NCBI RefSeq assembly: GCF_003337235.1
Contig: NZ_QPJC01000002.1
Coordinates: 62,001-126,000, forward strand
DNA from: Halopolyspora algeriensis
Lineage (GTDB): Bacteria; Actinomycetota; Actinomycetes; Mycobacteriales; Pseudonocardiaceae
Direction of reading: 5' to 3'
Length of the DNA: 64,000 nt
Shown: positions 1 through 8,430 of the stretch, piece by piece
Layout: every line of letters begins with the position of its first letter
How positions within the stretch are numbered: the stretch's first letter is position 1
Translations under genes and position numbers: made by a program
Notes under the pieces: model-generated
The model's database searches: none
What the model saw: only the letters and a program-made list of their open reading frames with translations
Told to the model about the DNA's origin: nothing

Positions 1-1030
1 CGGTGTCGATCAGCCAGAACAGCGGGAAGGCGAAAGCCGCCATCAGGACCGCTCCGGCAAGGTACTGCTTGCGACGCCCGAAGCGATCGCTGAGAGCACC
101 GAACAGGGGGATGCTGATGATCTGCGTGGCGCCGGCTGCCATCACGCAGACCAGCGCGGCCGTGCGTGACATTCCGACCTGCTCGCTGGTGGCGTAGCTG
201 AGCATCCCGGAGATGAGAATGTAGAAGGTGCCGTTGACGACGAAGAACGCGCCGGCCGCCTGCAGGATCTCTCGCCAGTAGCGCCGGAAAGCCACCCCGA
301 GGGGCGTCTTGCGGACCCCTGCGGCTGCGTGTGCCGCTGCCGACTCCCGGCGCATCGCTTGGAACACCGGAGTGTCTTCGATCTTGAGCTGCACGTAGAT
401 CCCGATGGCGACCAGCAGCAGGCCCGCCAGAAAGGGGATGCGCCAGCCCCACGCCTCGAATTGGGCGGCGGAGAGAGCGCTGGTCAGCGCGAGGAACATC
501 GCGTTGCCCGCCACGGCTCCGATGATCGCGCCGGTCTGAATGAGGCTGCCGTAGTACCCCCGGCGTTCGGTGGGGGAGTGTTCGACGAGCAGCAGGGCCG
601 CACCACCCCACTGCGCTCCCACGCCGAGCCCCTGCATCAGCCGCAGGACGACCAGCAGGACCGGAGCCCACAGGCCGATCGAGGCGAAGCCGGGCAGCAC
701 GCCGATGCCGAAGGTGGCCACGCCCATGATCACCATCGCGGCGACCAACGGCGGTTTGCGCCCGAACCGGTCACCGAGGTGACCGGCGATGATCCCGCCG
801 AGCGGGCGGGCGAAGAAGCCGGCACCGAAGGTCGCGAATGCCGCCAGCGTGCCGGCCACTCCGCTGAACGACGGGAAGAACAACGTCCCGAAGACGAGCG
901 CGGCGGCCGTGGAATAGATGATGAAGTCGAACCACTCCAGTGCCGTGGCCGTCACCGCGGCCGCGGCGAGATTGCCCATCTTGGTGGGCACGGCCGTTTG
1001 GTCGGGAGGAAGGTCCAGATCCGTGCGCAT
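1..1030 (-). CDS. MFS transporter, metabolite:H+ symporter (MHS) type, 3' end outside window
   Basis: This is an inner-membrane proton-coupled uptake protein, and about 343 codons are visible before the window edge. The start at 1030 has a strong GGAGGTGA six bases upstream. After a short cytoplasmic N-terminus comes the family signature LEWFDFIIYSTAAALVF, then the loop 2-3 motif ARPLGGIIAGHLGDRFGRK. A second copy, ALSDRFGRRKQ, lies in the C-terminal half. The pattern fits the MHS branch, which carries organic acids such as shikimate, alpha-ketoglutarate and aromatic acids. The gene is divergent from the acyl-CoA operon and has its own copy of the TetR palindrome 40 bp upstream. It is therefore probably the uptake route for that operon's substrate. 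The exact substrate cannot be read from sequence. Confidence 0.9.
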   Translation of the reverse strand, partial: MRTDLDLPPDQTAVPTKMGNLAAAAVTATALEWFDFIIYSTAAALVFGTLFFPSFSGVAGTLAAFATFGAGFFARPLGGIIAGHLGDRFGRKPPLVAAMVIMGVATFGIGVLPGFASIGLWAPVLLVVLRLMQGLGVGAQWGGAALLLVEHSPTERRGYYGSLIQTGAIIGAVAGNAMFLALTSALSAAQFEAWGWRIPFLAGLLLVAIGIYVQLKIEDTPVFQAMRRESAAAHAAAGVRKTPLGVAFRRYWREILQAAGAFFVVNGTFYILISGMLSYATSEQVGMSRTAALVCVMAAGATQIISIPLFGALSDRFGRRKQYLAGAVLMAAFAFPLFWLIDT

Positions 1031-1069
1031 TCGTGTCACCTCCGGGCTGCCGCTCCGCAGCCTCAGTAC

Positions 1070-1081
1070 GAACGATCGTTC
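1070..1081. promoter_or_regulatory. TetR operator, transporter promoter copy
   Basis: Perfect 12-bp palindrome GAACGATCGTTC, 40 bp upstream of the MHS transporter start. The identical sequence overlaps the TetR start codon and a one-mismatch copy precedes the acyl-CoA dehydrogenase. Three copies, each at a promoter in this small locus, argue for a shared operator of the TetR protein between them; binding itself is inferred. Confidence 0.7.
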
Positions 1082-1131
1082 ACAACGTAAGCGGGACCGC
1101 GGGAACTGACAAGGTGTGCGGCGAAATTCCC

Positions 1132-1749
1132 TCAGGGCCGTGCTTCGAGCAGGGCCAGCGCGTAGCGGGACTGCTCTTCGGCCAGCTGTGTCTTCGACAG
1201 CCGTCCCTCGGGGCGGTACCACGTGGAAATCGCCGAGCACATCGCCGTGATGTTGCGGGCGGCATCGCCGGGGTAGGGGGTGGTGAATTCTCCCGCGGAA
1301 ACCCCGTCGGCCACGATCTCCTCGAAGATCGCCTGGGTCTGGTCGCGTGCTTCGACGACGTGCTCGCGGTTCTTGCCTGCGAGGTAGCGGATCTCGCTGA
1401 TGGCGACCAGGGCGGCGACCTGGTGATCGACGACGAAGCCGACGTAGGCCTTCACGGCTGCACGCAGGCGTTCGGCGGCGGTGGTGGCTTCTGCGTTCGC
1501 AGCGTGGCGGGTGCGGGCCAGTTGTTCGTCATTGGCGCGCCGGAGCAGTTCGGCCAGCAGTTCGGATTTGGACGGGAAGTAGTTGTACAGGTTGGACAGG
1601 CTGGTCCGGGCACCGCGGGCGATGTCGCGCATGGAGGCGCCGTTGAACCCTTGTTCGCCGAATGCGTCGAGGGCCGCGTTCAGGATCGCGCTCTCGTTCC
1701 CCCGGGTGGAGGGAGCGATCAGTTCCGGCGCAGGAGAACGATCGTTCAT
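1132..1749 (-). CDS. TetR-family transcriptional repressor
   Basis: The protein has 205 residues, usual for TetR. The N-terminal helix-turn-helix is clear: AILNAALDAFGEQGFNGASM, then a recognition helix region with SLSNLYNYFPSK at residues 50-61. The C-terminal ligand and dimerisation half is helical and not assignable to a named subfamily by eye, though it resembles regulators of acyl-CoA catabolism. The gene sits between the transporter it points towards and the divergent acyl-CoA operon. One copy of the GAACGATCGTTC palindrome overlaps its own start codon, so autorepression is likely. A CoA thioester or free acid of the pathway is the probable inducer (inference). Confidence 0.93.
   Translation of the reverse strand: MNDRSPAPELIAPSTRGNESAILNAALDAFGEQGFNGASMRDIARGARTSLSNLYNYFPSKSELLAELLRRANDEQLARTRHAANAEATTAAERLRAAVKAYVGFVVDHQVAALVAISEIRYLAGKNREHVVEARDQTQAIFEEIVADGVSAGEFTTPYPGDAARNITAMCSAISTWYRPEGRLSKTQLAEEQSRYALALLEARP
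1736..1747. promoter_or_regulatory. TetR operator overlapping the tetR start codon
   Basis: Second perfect copy of GAACGATCGTTC. Its last base is the first base of the minus-strand ATG of the TetR gene, so a bound repressor would cover the translation start region and probably block its own transcription. Its centre lies 98 bp from the third copy. Confidence 0.68.
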
Positions 1750-1833
1750 AACCAGAGGCTATGGAGGGTCGCTCGGGGCGTCAAAAGGGGGTCGCACTCT
1801 TGACTGTGCTTGCCGTGCCTGCTTCTCTGAAGT

Positions 1834-1845
1834 GAACGTTCGTTC
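1834..1845. promoter_or_regulatory. TetR operator, acyl-CoA operon copy (one mismatch)
   Basis: GAACGTTCGTTC differs from the two perfect copies at one position. It lies just upstream of the GGAGGA ribosome site and start codon of the acyl-CoA dehydrogenase. This places the operon leader under the same presumed TetR control. Confidence 0.62.
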
Positions 1846-1859
1846 TCTGGAGGAGTCCG

Positions 1860-3047
1860 ATGACCCACCGTCCGTCCCAGCGCGCGGAGCCCGCTCCGCA
1901 CTACCTCACCGAGGAACGCCGGGAGATTCGGAAGTTGGCGCGGGAGTTCGCGATGAACGAGGTGCTGCCGCTGGCCGATGAACTGGATCCGCAGCACGGA
2001 ACCATTCCCGACTCGTTGCGGGATCGCATGGGTGAGATGGGATTCTTCGGGATTCTCATCCCCGAGGAGTACGGCGGTCTCGGATTGGGTGTCTTCGAGT
2101 ACTGCCTGGTGGCCGAGGAGTTGGCTCGGGCGTGGCTGAGTGTCTCCGGCTTGCTGGCCCGGGGCAACGGCATGGGAGGAGGCTTCACCGAGGAGCAGGA
2201 AGCTCGCCTGCTTCCCCGGGTGGCCCGCGGGGAGTACCTGGGTGCCTATGCGCTGTCGGAGGCCGATGCCGGTTCCGACGTCGCCAATCTCGCGTGCCGT
2301 GCACGGCGGGACGGTGACGAGTGGGTGGTGCACGGCACCAAGATGTGGTGCACCTACGCCGATGAGGCCGACTACCTGGTGCTGTTCGCACGGACCGATC
2401 CGGACAAGGACCCGCAGCGCCCGCACCGCGGCATCAGTGCCTTCCTGGTCGAGAAGGAACGCGGCTCGTTTCCCGCCGGGCTCACCGGCACGCCGGTGCG
2501 CAAGATCGGCTACTTCGGGTGGAACACCTGGGAGCTGTCCTTCGACGGCCTGCGGTTGTCCGCCGATGCCCTGCTCGGTGAGGAGGGGCGTGGTTTCTAC
2601 CTGGCGGTGAGCGGGCTGGAGGTGGGTCGTGCCCACACGGCAGCGCGCGCGATCGGCCTGGCCCGGGCCGCGCTGGAGGATTCCCAGGCCTACGTCAAGC
2701 AGCGTGAGCAGTTCGGCCAACCGCTGGCCGATTTCCAATCGATCCGGTTCAAGATCGCCGATATGGCCTCCCGGATCGAGGCGGCACGGCAGTTGATGTA
2801 CTCGGTGGCCACCGAGATCGACAGCGGCGGTCGCTGCTCGAAGGAGGCCGCGATGGCCAAGTTGGTCGCCAGTGAGATGGCCGAGCGGGTCACCAGCGAG
2901 GCGCTGCAGATCCACGGTGGTGCGGGCTACACCACCGACTTCGCCGTGGAACGGCACTGGCGCGATGCGCGACTGACCAAGATCTTCGAAGGAACTTCGG
3001 AAATCCAGATGCGCGTGATCGCCGACGAATTGCTGGGGAGGGCATGA
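1860..3047 (+). CDS. Acyl-CoA dehydrogenase
   Basis: A FAD enzyme that introduces the alpha,beta double bond into an acyl-CoA and passes electrons to ETF. The 395-residue length is normal. The flavin signature ALSEADAGSDVANL sits near residue 130, and the C-terminal part carries LQIHGGAGY and FEGTSEIQMRVIADELLGRA, where the Glu of FEGT is the usual catalytic base. The start has GGAGGA eight bases upstream. It is the first gene of a coupled operon; its stop overlaps the start of the MaoC-like gene. The chain length or ring nature of the substrate is not evident. Confidence 0.95.
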   Translation: MTHRPSQRAEPAPHYLTEERREIRKLAREFAMNEVLPLADELDPQHGTIPDSLRDRMGEMGFFGILIPEEYGGLGLGVFEYCLVAEELARAWLSVSGLLARGNGMGGGFTEEQEARLLPRVARGEYLGAYALSEADAGSDVANLACRARRDGDEWVVHGTKMWCTYADEADYLVLFARTDPDKDPQRPHRGISAFLVEKERGSFPAGLTGTPVRKIGYFGWNTWELSFDGLRLSADALLGEEGRGFYLAVSGLEVGRAHTAARAIGLARAALEDSQAYVKQREQFGQPLADFQSIRFKIADMASRIEAARQLMYSVATEIDSGGRCSKEAAMAKLVASEMAERVTSEALQIHGGAGYTTDFAVERHWRDARLTKIFEGTSEIQMRVIADELLGRA

Positions 3048-3943
3048 TGACCACGAGTGCTGCGCAACCGTCCTCGGCCACGGCCACCGGCGAAGGCGGG
3101 GAGAGGTATTTCGAGGACTTCGCCGTCGGGCAGCGATTCACCAGCGCCACGCGGGAAGTCACTCAGCGGGACCCGGAGGCGTTCACGGAGATCAGTGGTG
3201 ATGCGCATCCGTTGCACACGGATCCGTCCTACGCCGCCACCACCCGATTCGCCCGGCCGGTATTGCAGGGCCCGTTCGGTATCGCCGTGGTGGCGGGGCT
3301 GTTCCACGACCTGGCTGTGGTGGACTCGACGGTCATCGCGATGCTGGACACGCACTGGCGCTACCTGCAGCCGATCCATGTCGGCGACACTCTGCACTTC
3401 GAGATGACCATCACCCGCTGCCGCCGCAGTTCCAGCGGTGACCGGGGTGTGGTCAACCGCCACGTGGCACTGATCGACCAGCACGGGCAGCGGGTGCAGG
3501 AGGGCACCACGGCGGTGCTGGTGCAGGCCCGCGAGACTCGGGACCCGAGCGAGGATCCGGTTGGTTGTGCCTTCGGGACCGCCGCCTGGGGTGAGGCGCT
3601 GGCGCGGCGACTGGAGGCCGACCGGGAGTTCGGTTCGGCCACCGCGAGCTGGGACGGCACGTTCGGGCTGCGCTGCGGCGAGGACGAGGTGCACCTGCGC
3701 GTCTACCGCGGGCGGGTCCTCGAAGCGACCCGCCGGGCGCCGCTGGGAGCCACGTTCACCGTCGAAGCCGACGAGCTGACCTGGACCGAGTTGCTGACCG
3801 GCCCCCGCAACGACTTCACCCACCGGGCCATGCGCGGCCAGTTCCGCACGCGCGGCAGCGGCTACGACTATCTCCGATTCACCAAGGCCCTGACGGTGCT
3901 TGTCGACAACGCACGCAGCCTCGCAACCGAGGAGACCCGATGA
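3044..3943 (+). CDS. MaoC-like hydratase fused to an SCP2-like domain
   Basis: A 299-residue fusion. Residues about 20-165 form a MaoC hot-dog domain with the hydratase motif SGDAHPLHTDPSYA, containing the catalytic Asp-x4-His pattern, followed by VLQGPFGIAVVAGLF; this would hydrate an enoyl-CoA. Residues about 185-295 resemble sterol-carrier-protein 2: GLRCGEDEVHLRVYRGRVLE, then ELTWTELLTG and a terminal helix. SCP2 domains bind lipidic or CoA-linked ligands, so the fusion may present a bulky hydrophobic acyl-CoA to the hydratase (inference). The start overlaps the dehydrogenase stop. The SCP2 assignment is by pattern only. Confidence 0.8.
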   Translation: MMTTSAAQPSSATATGEGGERYFEDFAVGQRFTSATREVTQRDPEAFTEISGDAHPLHTDPSYAATTRFARPVLQGPFGIAVVAGLFHDLAVVDSTVIAMLDTHWRYLQPIHVGDTLHFEMTITRCRRSSSGDRGVVNRHVALIDQHGQRVQEGTTAVLVQARETRDPSEDPVGCAFGTAAWGEALARRLEADREFGSATASWDGTFGLRCGEDEVHLRVYRGRVLEATRRAPLGATFTVEADELTWTELLTGPRNDFTHRAMRGQFRTRGSGYDYLRFTKALTVLVDNARSLATEETR

Positions 3944-4764
3944 TCCACGCCCAGTACTCGGAGATCGACGGTGCGTCGGCCTATGTCGAGCAAGCCGGCG
4001 CGGGAACGCCCGTGCTGTGCCTGCACACGGCCGGACAGAGCGGGGTGCAGTGGCGGCACGTGATCCGGGAGCTGGCCGAGCTCGGATATCGCGCCGTGGT
4101 GCCCGACCTGCCCGGGCACGGCCGTTCGGAACCCGCGCCCTCCGGCCCGGTCCGGGACTTGAGTGTGTACGCGGACTGGTGCCGGTCCCTGATCGGGGCG
4201 CTCGACCTGCAGCGCCCGTACGTGGTCGGCTGCTCGATCGGAGGCAAGATCGCTCTCGATCTGGCCGCCCGTGCAGGCAGTGCACTGTCCGGTGTGGTCG
4301 CCATGGCCGCCGACGCCCACAACGGAAACGTCAGCCTGCGAGGGCTGGAGCGCGAACTGGAGGACGCGGCCGCTCCCAGCCGCACCGACCGCACCTACTA
4401 CGGCACCCTGGCCTCGGTCGGACGTTCGGTGCCTGCCCGGCAGGCGGAGCTCATCGCCACGATGCACCGCCGCGAGGACCCGGCGGTGTCGACCTCCGAC
4501 CTGATCGGCTGGGGCAGCCACGATCTGCGCGCCGCGCTGCCTGCCATTGCCTGCCCGGCTCACCTGGTGGTCGGTGAGGACGACCCCTGGCTGGATTCCG
4601 AAGCGGTGCGGTGGGCGGCCGCGCAGATCCCGGGTGCGTGCTGCACGGTTCTGGAAGGGATCGGCCACTACCCGATGGAGGAGCTCGACGGATTCGCTCA
4701 CGTCCTGCACGGGTGGCTGGCCGAACTGGGTGAGTCGGTTCCACGCGAGGCGGTGCGGCCATGA
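3940..4764 (+). CDS. Alpha/beta-fold hydrolase
   Basis: A 274-residue serine hydrolase resembling 3-oxoadipate enol-lactonases and thioesterases. The nucleophile elbow is GCSIGG near residue 88. The acid lies in VGEDDPW and the histidine in GIGHYPMEE, giving a complete triad. An oxyanion-hole stretch LHTAGQSG follows the first strand. The ATG overlaps the previous stop as ATGA. In this operon it may cleave a lactone, ester or thioester intermediate between hydration and thiolysis. No signal peptide, hence cytoplasmic. Confidence 0.9.
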   Translation: MIHAQYSEIDGASAYVEQAGAGTPVLCLHTAGQSGVQWRHVIRELAELGYRAVVPDLPGHGRSEPAPSGPVRDLSVYADWCRSLIGALDLQRPYVVGCSIGGKIALDLAARAGSALSGVVAMAADAHNGNVSLRGLERELEDAAAPSRTDRTYYGTLASVGRSVPARQAELIATMHRREDPAVSTSDLIGWGSHDLRAALPAIACPAHLVVGEDDPWLDSEAVRWAAAQIPGACCTVLEGIGHYPMEELDGFAHVLHGWLAELGESVPREAVRP

Positions 4765-4862
4765 AGGTGCTGTGGCTCTCCGCCCATCCGGTCCTGCGAG
4801 ACCACCTGGTTCCCGGACAGACGGGATCGGGCGTCCACGTGAAACGGGGTGAGACGAGATGA
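4761..4862 (+). CDS. 33-residue mini-ORF coupled on both sides by ATGA overlaps
   Basis: The ATG at 4761 overlaps the hydrolase stop as ATGA. The ORF encodes 33 residues beginning MKVLWLSAHPVL, and its stop overlaps the ligase start, again as ATGA. The double coupling suggests that ribosomes pass through it. The N-terminus resembles the first strand of flavodoxin-fold NAD(P)H oxidoreductases (MKVL..AHP), so it could be the relic of a deleted gene whose remaining piece keeps the operon translationally coupled. A function as a peptide is not established. The ligase has its own GGTGAGACGAG stretch upstream. Confidence 0.5.
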   Translation: MKVLWLSAHPVLRDHLVPGQTGSGVHVKRGETR

Positions 4863-6517
4863 AGCACCGAGTCACCGACGAATCACCGCACGACCTGCTG
4901 TCCTTTCTGGAGGCACTCGTGCGGCAGGATCCCGACGCCATCGCCGTGATCGACGCGGATCCGGAACAACCTGTGCTGGTCAGCCGTGCGCAGTTGTGGC
5001 ACCGCACGCTGCGGCTGCGCCACGATCTGCGGCAGTCCGGGATCGGCCGAGGCGACTGTGTGGCGGTGTGGCTCCCGAACTGGTCGGATGCGCTGTGCTG
5101 GCAGTTCGCCGCCGCCTCATTGGGTGCGCACGTGATCGGGGTGAACACCCGCTACAACGTCGACGAGGTCGCCCACGTCCTCGAGCGTGCCCGCCCCCAG
5201 GTCATGGCCCTCGCCCACGAGTTCCACACCCTCGACCTCGCCGACCGGTTGCACCGTGCGGTGCAGGCCGCGGATGCTTCTCCACCGGTGGTGGCGGTGG
5301 TGTCCGGGCCCGGCCGACCACCGGCCCAGGACCCGGCTCGCTACGACGTGGGGGCGGGAAGCTGGGTGCCTGCCACCGGTGCGGAGGACGCACCGTCGAG
5401 CCACGAGGCATTCGCCGACGAGTTGGCGGTGGCCTTCACCACCTCGGGCAGTACCGGCAAACCCAAGCTGGCCGCGCACACGCAGCGGGGGGTGACCGCG
5501 CACGCTCGAGCCGACGCCGGCGCGCTCGGCATCGGAACCGGCGACGTCATGCTGTGCGCGCTGCCGTTGTCGGGCGTGTTCGGGTTCAACACCGCCATGG
5601 CCGCCCTGGCCGGCGGCGGGACCTGCCTGTTCGAGCCGGTCTTCGACGAGAACGCCGTGGTCGCCGACATGGCGCGGTTCGCCGTCACGCACGCGGTCGG
5701 TGCCGACGACTTCGTCGTGCGTCTCGAGCGGGCCTGGCAGCACCGGCCGCACGACCTGACGAGCTGGCGCTGGCTCGGCATCGCGGACTTCCTCGGCAAG
5801 GTCGCGGAGCTGGCCGAATGGGCGCGGTCGGAGTTCGGCACGGTCACCGCCGGGGTCTACGGTTCCTCCGAGTTGTTCGCCCTGACCGCGTTCTGGCCGC
5901 ACGACGAGCCGTCACCGCGACGATGGTCGGGCGGTGGCCGGGTGGTGTCGCCGGACATCCGGGTTCGGGTGGTCGATCCGGTGTCCGAGGAGGTCCTGCC
6001 CGCCGGACCCCGCGGTGAGCTCCAGTTCCGCGGGCCGAACGTGGTCGACGCCTATCTGGGTGATCCGGAGGCCGCGCAGCGCTCGTTCACCGCCGACGGC
6101 TGGTTCCACAGCGGTGACCTCGGCGAGCTCGACGCGGACGGCAGTTTCTCCTACGTCTGCCGGATGGGCGATGTGCTGCGGTTGCGCGGTTTCCTGGTCG
6201 AACCCGCCGAGATCGAGTACCGGCTGGTCGCGCACGAGGCGGTCGAAACCGCCAAGGTGGTCGGCGTCCGGGATGCCGAGGGGGCTGACCAGGCCGTCGC
6301 CTTCGTGGTCGCAGGCCAGGGGAGCACTGTGGAGGCCGAGGAGCTGCGCGCCTGGTGTGCGCAAGGGCTCGCCGGTTTCAAGGTGCCCCGGGCGGTGCAC
6401 GTGGTCGAGGAGATGCCCACGACCTCGGGGACCAACGGCACCAAGATCCGTGCGGCCACGCTGCGGGAGTGGGCACAGCAATGGGAAACGGAAAAGCAAG
6501 GGGTGAGTCGGCAATGA
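4859..6517 (+). CDS. AMP-dependent acyl-CoA synthetase/ligase
   Basis: Activates a carboxylic acid to its CoA thioester through an acyl-adenylate. At 552 residues it is standard. Seen in order: the ATP-binding loop FTTSGSTGKPKLAAHT (about 190-205), YGSSELFALTAFW (about 325), the hinge-region GWFHSGDLGELDADG (about 415), and the C-terminal catalytic lysine in TSGTNGTKIRAATLREW. The set is complete, so it should be active. It probably performs the first intracellular step for the acid imported by the divergent transporter. Specificity cannot be assigned by eye. Confidence 0.93.
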   Translation: MKHRVTDESPHDLLSFLEALVRQDPDAIAVIDADPEQPVLVSRAQLWHRTLRLRHDLRQSGIGRGDCVAVWLPNWSDALCWQFAAASLGAHVIGVNTRYNVDEVAHVLERARPQVMALAHEFHTLDLADRLHRAVQAADASPPVVAVVSGPGRPPAQDPARYDVGAGSWVPATGAEDAPSSHEAFADELAVAFTTSGSTGKPKLAAHTQRGVTAHARADAGALGIGTGDVMLCALPLSGVFGFNTAMAALAGGGTCLFEPVFDENAVVADMARFAVTHAVGADDFVVRLERAWQHRPHDLTSWRWLGIADFLGKVAELAEWARSEFGTVTAGVYGSSELFALTAFWPHDEPSPRRWSGGGRVVSPDIRVRVVDPVSEEVLPAGPRGELQFRGPNVVDAYLGDPEAAQRSFTADGWFHSGDLGELDADGSFSYVCRMGDVLRLRGFLVEPAEIEYRLVAHEAVETAKVVGVRDAEGADQAVAFVVAGQGSTVEAEELRAWCAQGLAGFKVPRAVHVVEEMPTTSGTNGTKIRAATLREWAQQWETEKQGVSRQ

Positions 6518-7734
6518 TGAGCGAGGTCGTGATCTGCGAGCCGATCCGCACACCGGTGGGTCGCCAAGGGGGAGTGTTCGCCGGGCTGGATGCCGCCAAC
6601 CTGGCGACCACGGCCCTGACCGGGCTCGTGGAACGCACCGGCCTGGGGGAGGGCGATGTCGACGATGTGCTCCTCGGCCAGTGCTATGCCAACGGTGAGG
6701 CCCCTGCCCTCGGGCGGGTGGCCGCGCTGAATGCCGGTCTCGGTGTCGATACCGGCGGTCTGCAGATCGATCGGCGGTGCGGGTCCGGGCTGCAGGCCGT
6801 GCTGTACGCCTGCCTGCAGGTGGCCGCCGGGGTGAGCAATGTGGTGATCGCCGGCGGGGCGGAATCGATGAGCCAGGCCGAACATTACGCTCTCGGCCTG
6901 CGCAAGGGGGTCCGCGACGGTGGCGTCGAGTTGCGGGATCGCATCGCCCGGGGCCGCGTGACCGCCGGGGGAGATCGGTACCCGGTCCCGGGTGGCATGC
7001 TGGAGACCGCCGAGAACCTCCGAGCGGAGTACGGAATCTCGCGCCAGGAGCAGGACGAGCTCGCGCTGCGCTCGCAGCAGGCCGCCGGCGCCGCGGCGCG
7101 TGAAGGCCGTTTCGACGACGAGATCGTCGGTGTCACGGTACCGGCCACCCGCCGCGCTGCCGAGCGTGTGATCACCGCCGACGAGCATCCCCGGCCGGAG
7201 ACCACCGGGGAGGAGTTGGCGTCCCTGCGGCCGGTCCGACTGGGGGTGGACGAGGACTCGACCGTCACCGCGGGCAATGCCAGCGGCCAGAACGACGGTG
7301 CAGCCGCCTGCGTGGTCACCACCCGCGAGCATGCCGAGCGGTTGGGGATTCGCCCGCTCGTGCGGCCGCTGTCCTGGGCGGTGGCCGGGGTGCCACCGGC
7401 CACCATGGGCATCGGTCCGGTACCGGCCACCGCCGAGGCTCTGGCCAAGGCGGATCTCACCCTGGCCGAGATCGACCTGATCGAACTCAACGAAGCCTTT
7501 GCCGCCCAGGTGATCGCCTGCTTGCGCGAATGGAAATTCACCGAATCCGATTACGAGCGCCTCAACGTCAACGGCTCGGGGATCTCCCTCGGGCATCCGG
7601 TCGGCGCGACCGGAGCTCGCATCCTGGCCACGCTGACTCGCGAAATGCACCGCCGGGACCACCGCTACGGGCTGGAAACCATGTGCATCGGTGGGGGACA
7701 GGGTCTGGCCGCGGTGTTCGAACGGGTCACGTGA
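6514..7734 (+). CDS. Thiolase (acetyl-CoA acyltransferase)
   Basis: The last enzyme of the operon cleaves a 3-ketoacyl-CoA with CoA. I start at 6514, where ATGATG overlaps the ligase stop by 4 bp, giving 406 residues. The nucleophilic cysteine is in DRRCGSGLQAVLYA near residue 90. NEAFAAQ, GSGISLGHPVGATGAR and the second cysteine in ETMCIGGGQGLAAVFE are all present, as in degradative thiolases. A hydroxyacyl-CoA dehydrogenase is not in this operon, so that step must be supplied elsewhere or by-passed. Confidence 0.95.
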   Translation: MMSEVVICEPIRTPVGRQGGVFAGLDAANLATTALTGLVERTGLGEGDVDDVLLGQCYANGEAPALGRVAALNAGLGVDTGGLQIDRRCGSGLQAVLYACLQVAAGVSNVVIAGGAESMSQAEHYALGLRKGVRDGGVELRDRIARGRVTAGGDRYPVPGGMLETAENLRAEYGISRQEQDELALRSQQAAGAAAREGRFDDEIVGVTVPATRRAAERVITADEHPRPETTGEELASLRPVRLGVDEDSTVTAGNASGQNDGAAACVVTTREHAERLGIRPLVRPLSWAVAGVPPATMGIGPVPATAEALAKADLTLAEIDLIELNEAFAAQVIACLREWKFTESDYERLNVNGSGISLGHPVGATGARILATLTREMHRRDHRYGLETMCIGGGQGLAAVFERVT

Positions 7735-7749
7735 CCACGGGGACGCCGG

Positions 7750-8265
7750 TCATTCGTGGCGCCGGATGGCGGTGTTGAAGGCCTCGTAGGAGCCGTTGTC
7801 GAAGAGCACGAAACGCACCACGTCGACGTCGGTGGCAGTGTCGTGGACGGCCCGCACGGCGATGTCGGCGGCCTCGTCGAGCGGGTAGCGGTAGACACCG
7901 GTGGAGATGGCGGGGAAGGCGAGAGTGCGGGCCCCGAGGGTGTCGGCGACTTTCAGCGATTCGCGGAAACACGAGGCGAGCAGCTCGGAGCGGTCCTCGG
8001 AGGCGGCATAGGTGGGCCCGACGGTGTGGATCACCCACCGGGCGGGCAGCTTGCCCGCGGTGGTGGCCACTGCCTGCCCGACCGGGAGCCCGTCCGGGTA
8101 GTCGCCGGCTCGGAGCTTCTTGCAGGCTTCGAGGATGTCCGCGCCGCCGCGCCGGTGGATCGCCCCGTCCACGCCGCCCCCGCCCAGCAGCGCCGAGTTC
8201 GCCGCGTTGACCACGGCGTCGACGTCCTGCTCGGTGATGTCGCCCTGCACCGCTGTGATCCGCAT
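7750..8265 (-). CDS. Macro-domain protein (O-acetyl-ADP-ribose / ADP-ribosyl hydrolase type)
   Basis: A single macro domain of 171 residues, as in YmdB and MacroD proteins, which bind ADP-ribose and remove ADP-ribosyl groups or hydrolyse O-acetyl-ADP-ribose. Key elements are GDITEQDVDAVVNAANS at the N-terminus, the glycine-rich LGGGGVDGAIHRRGG, and the phosphate-binding loop FPAISTGVYRYP near residue 117. All three correspond to the ADP-ribose contacts known in the family. The gene converges on the thiolase with only 15 bp between, and shares no visible pathway with it. Confidence 0.93.
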   Translation of the reverse strand: MRITAVQGDITEQDVDAVVNAANSALLGGGGVDGAIHRRGGADILEACKKLRAGDYPDGLPVGQAVATTAGKLPARWVIHTVGPTYAASEDRSELLASCFRESLKVADTLGARTLAFPAISTGVYRYPLDEAADIAVRAVHDTATDVDVVRFVLFDNGSYEAFNTAIRRHE

Positions 8266-8430
8266 ACCCGGCAGTGTGCCACCCGTCCGCAGCGGTCACC
8301 CCGAACGACGCGTCCCCCGTCCCGGTAGCGGTGCGGTATTCGGCGCGCTGCGGGAGCAGTGCACCGGCATTAGCCTGCTGCTCGCCGGAAGTGGGAACAT
8401 TTCGAGGACACGGGTGCGAGGACGGGTGCT

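Noticed and set aside
329-1090. 253-residue plus-strand frame in the transporter region
   Set aside because: Antisense to the MHS transporter, which has clear family motifs and a good start site.
5117-5902. 261-residue minus frame inside the acyl-CoA ligase
   Set aside because: Shadow of a strongly conserved plus-strand enzyme.
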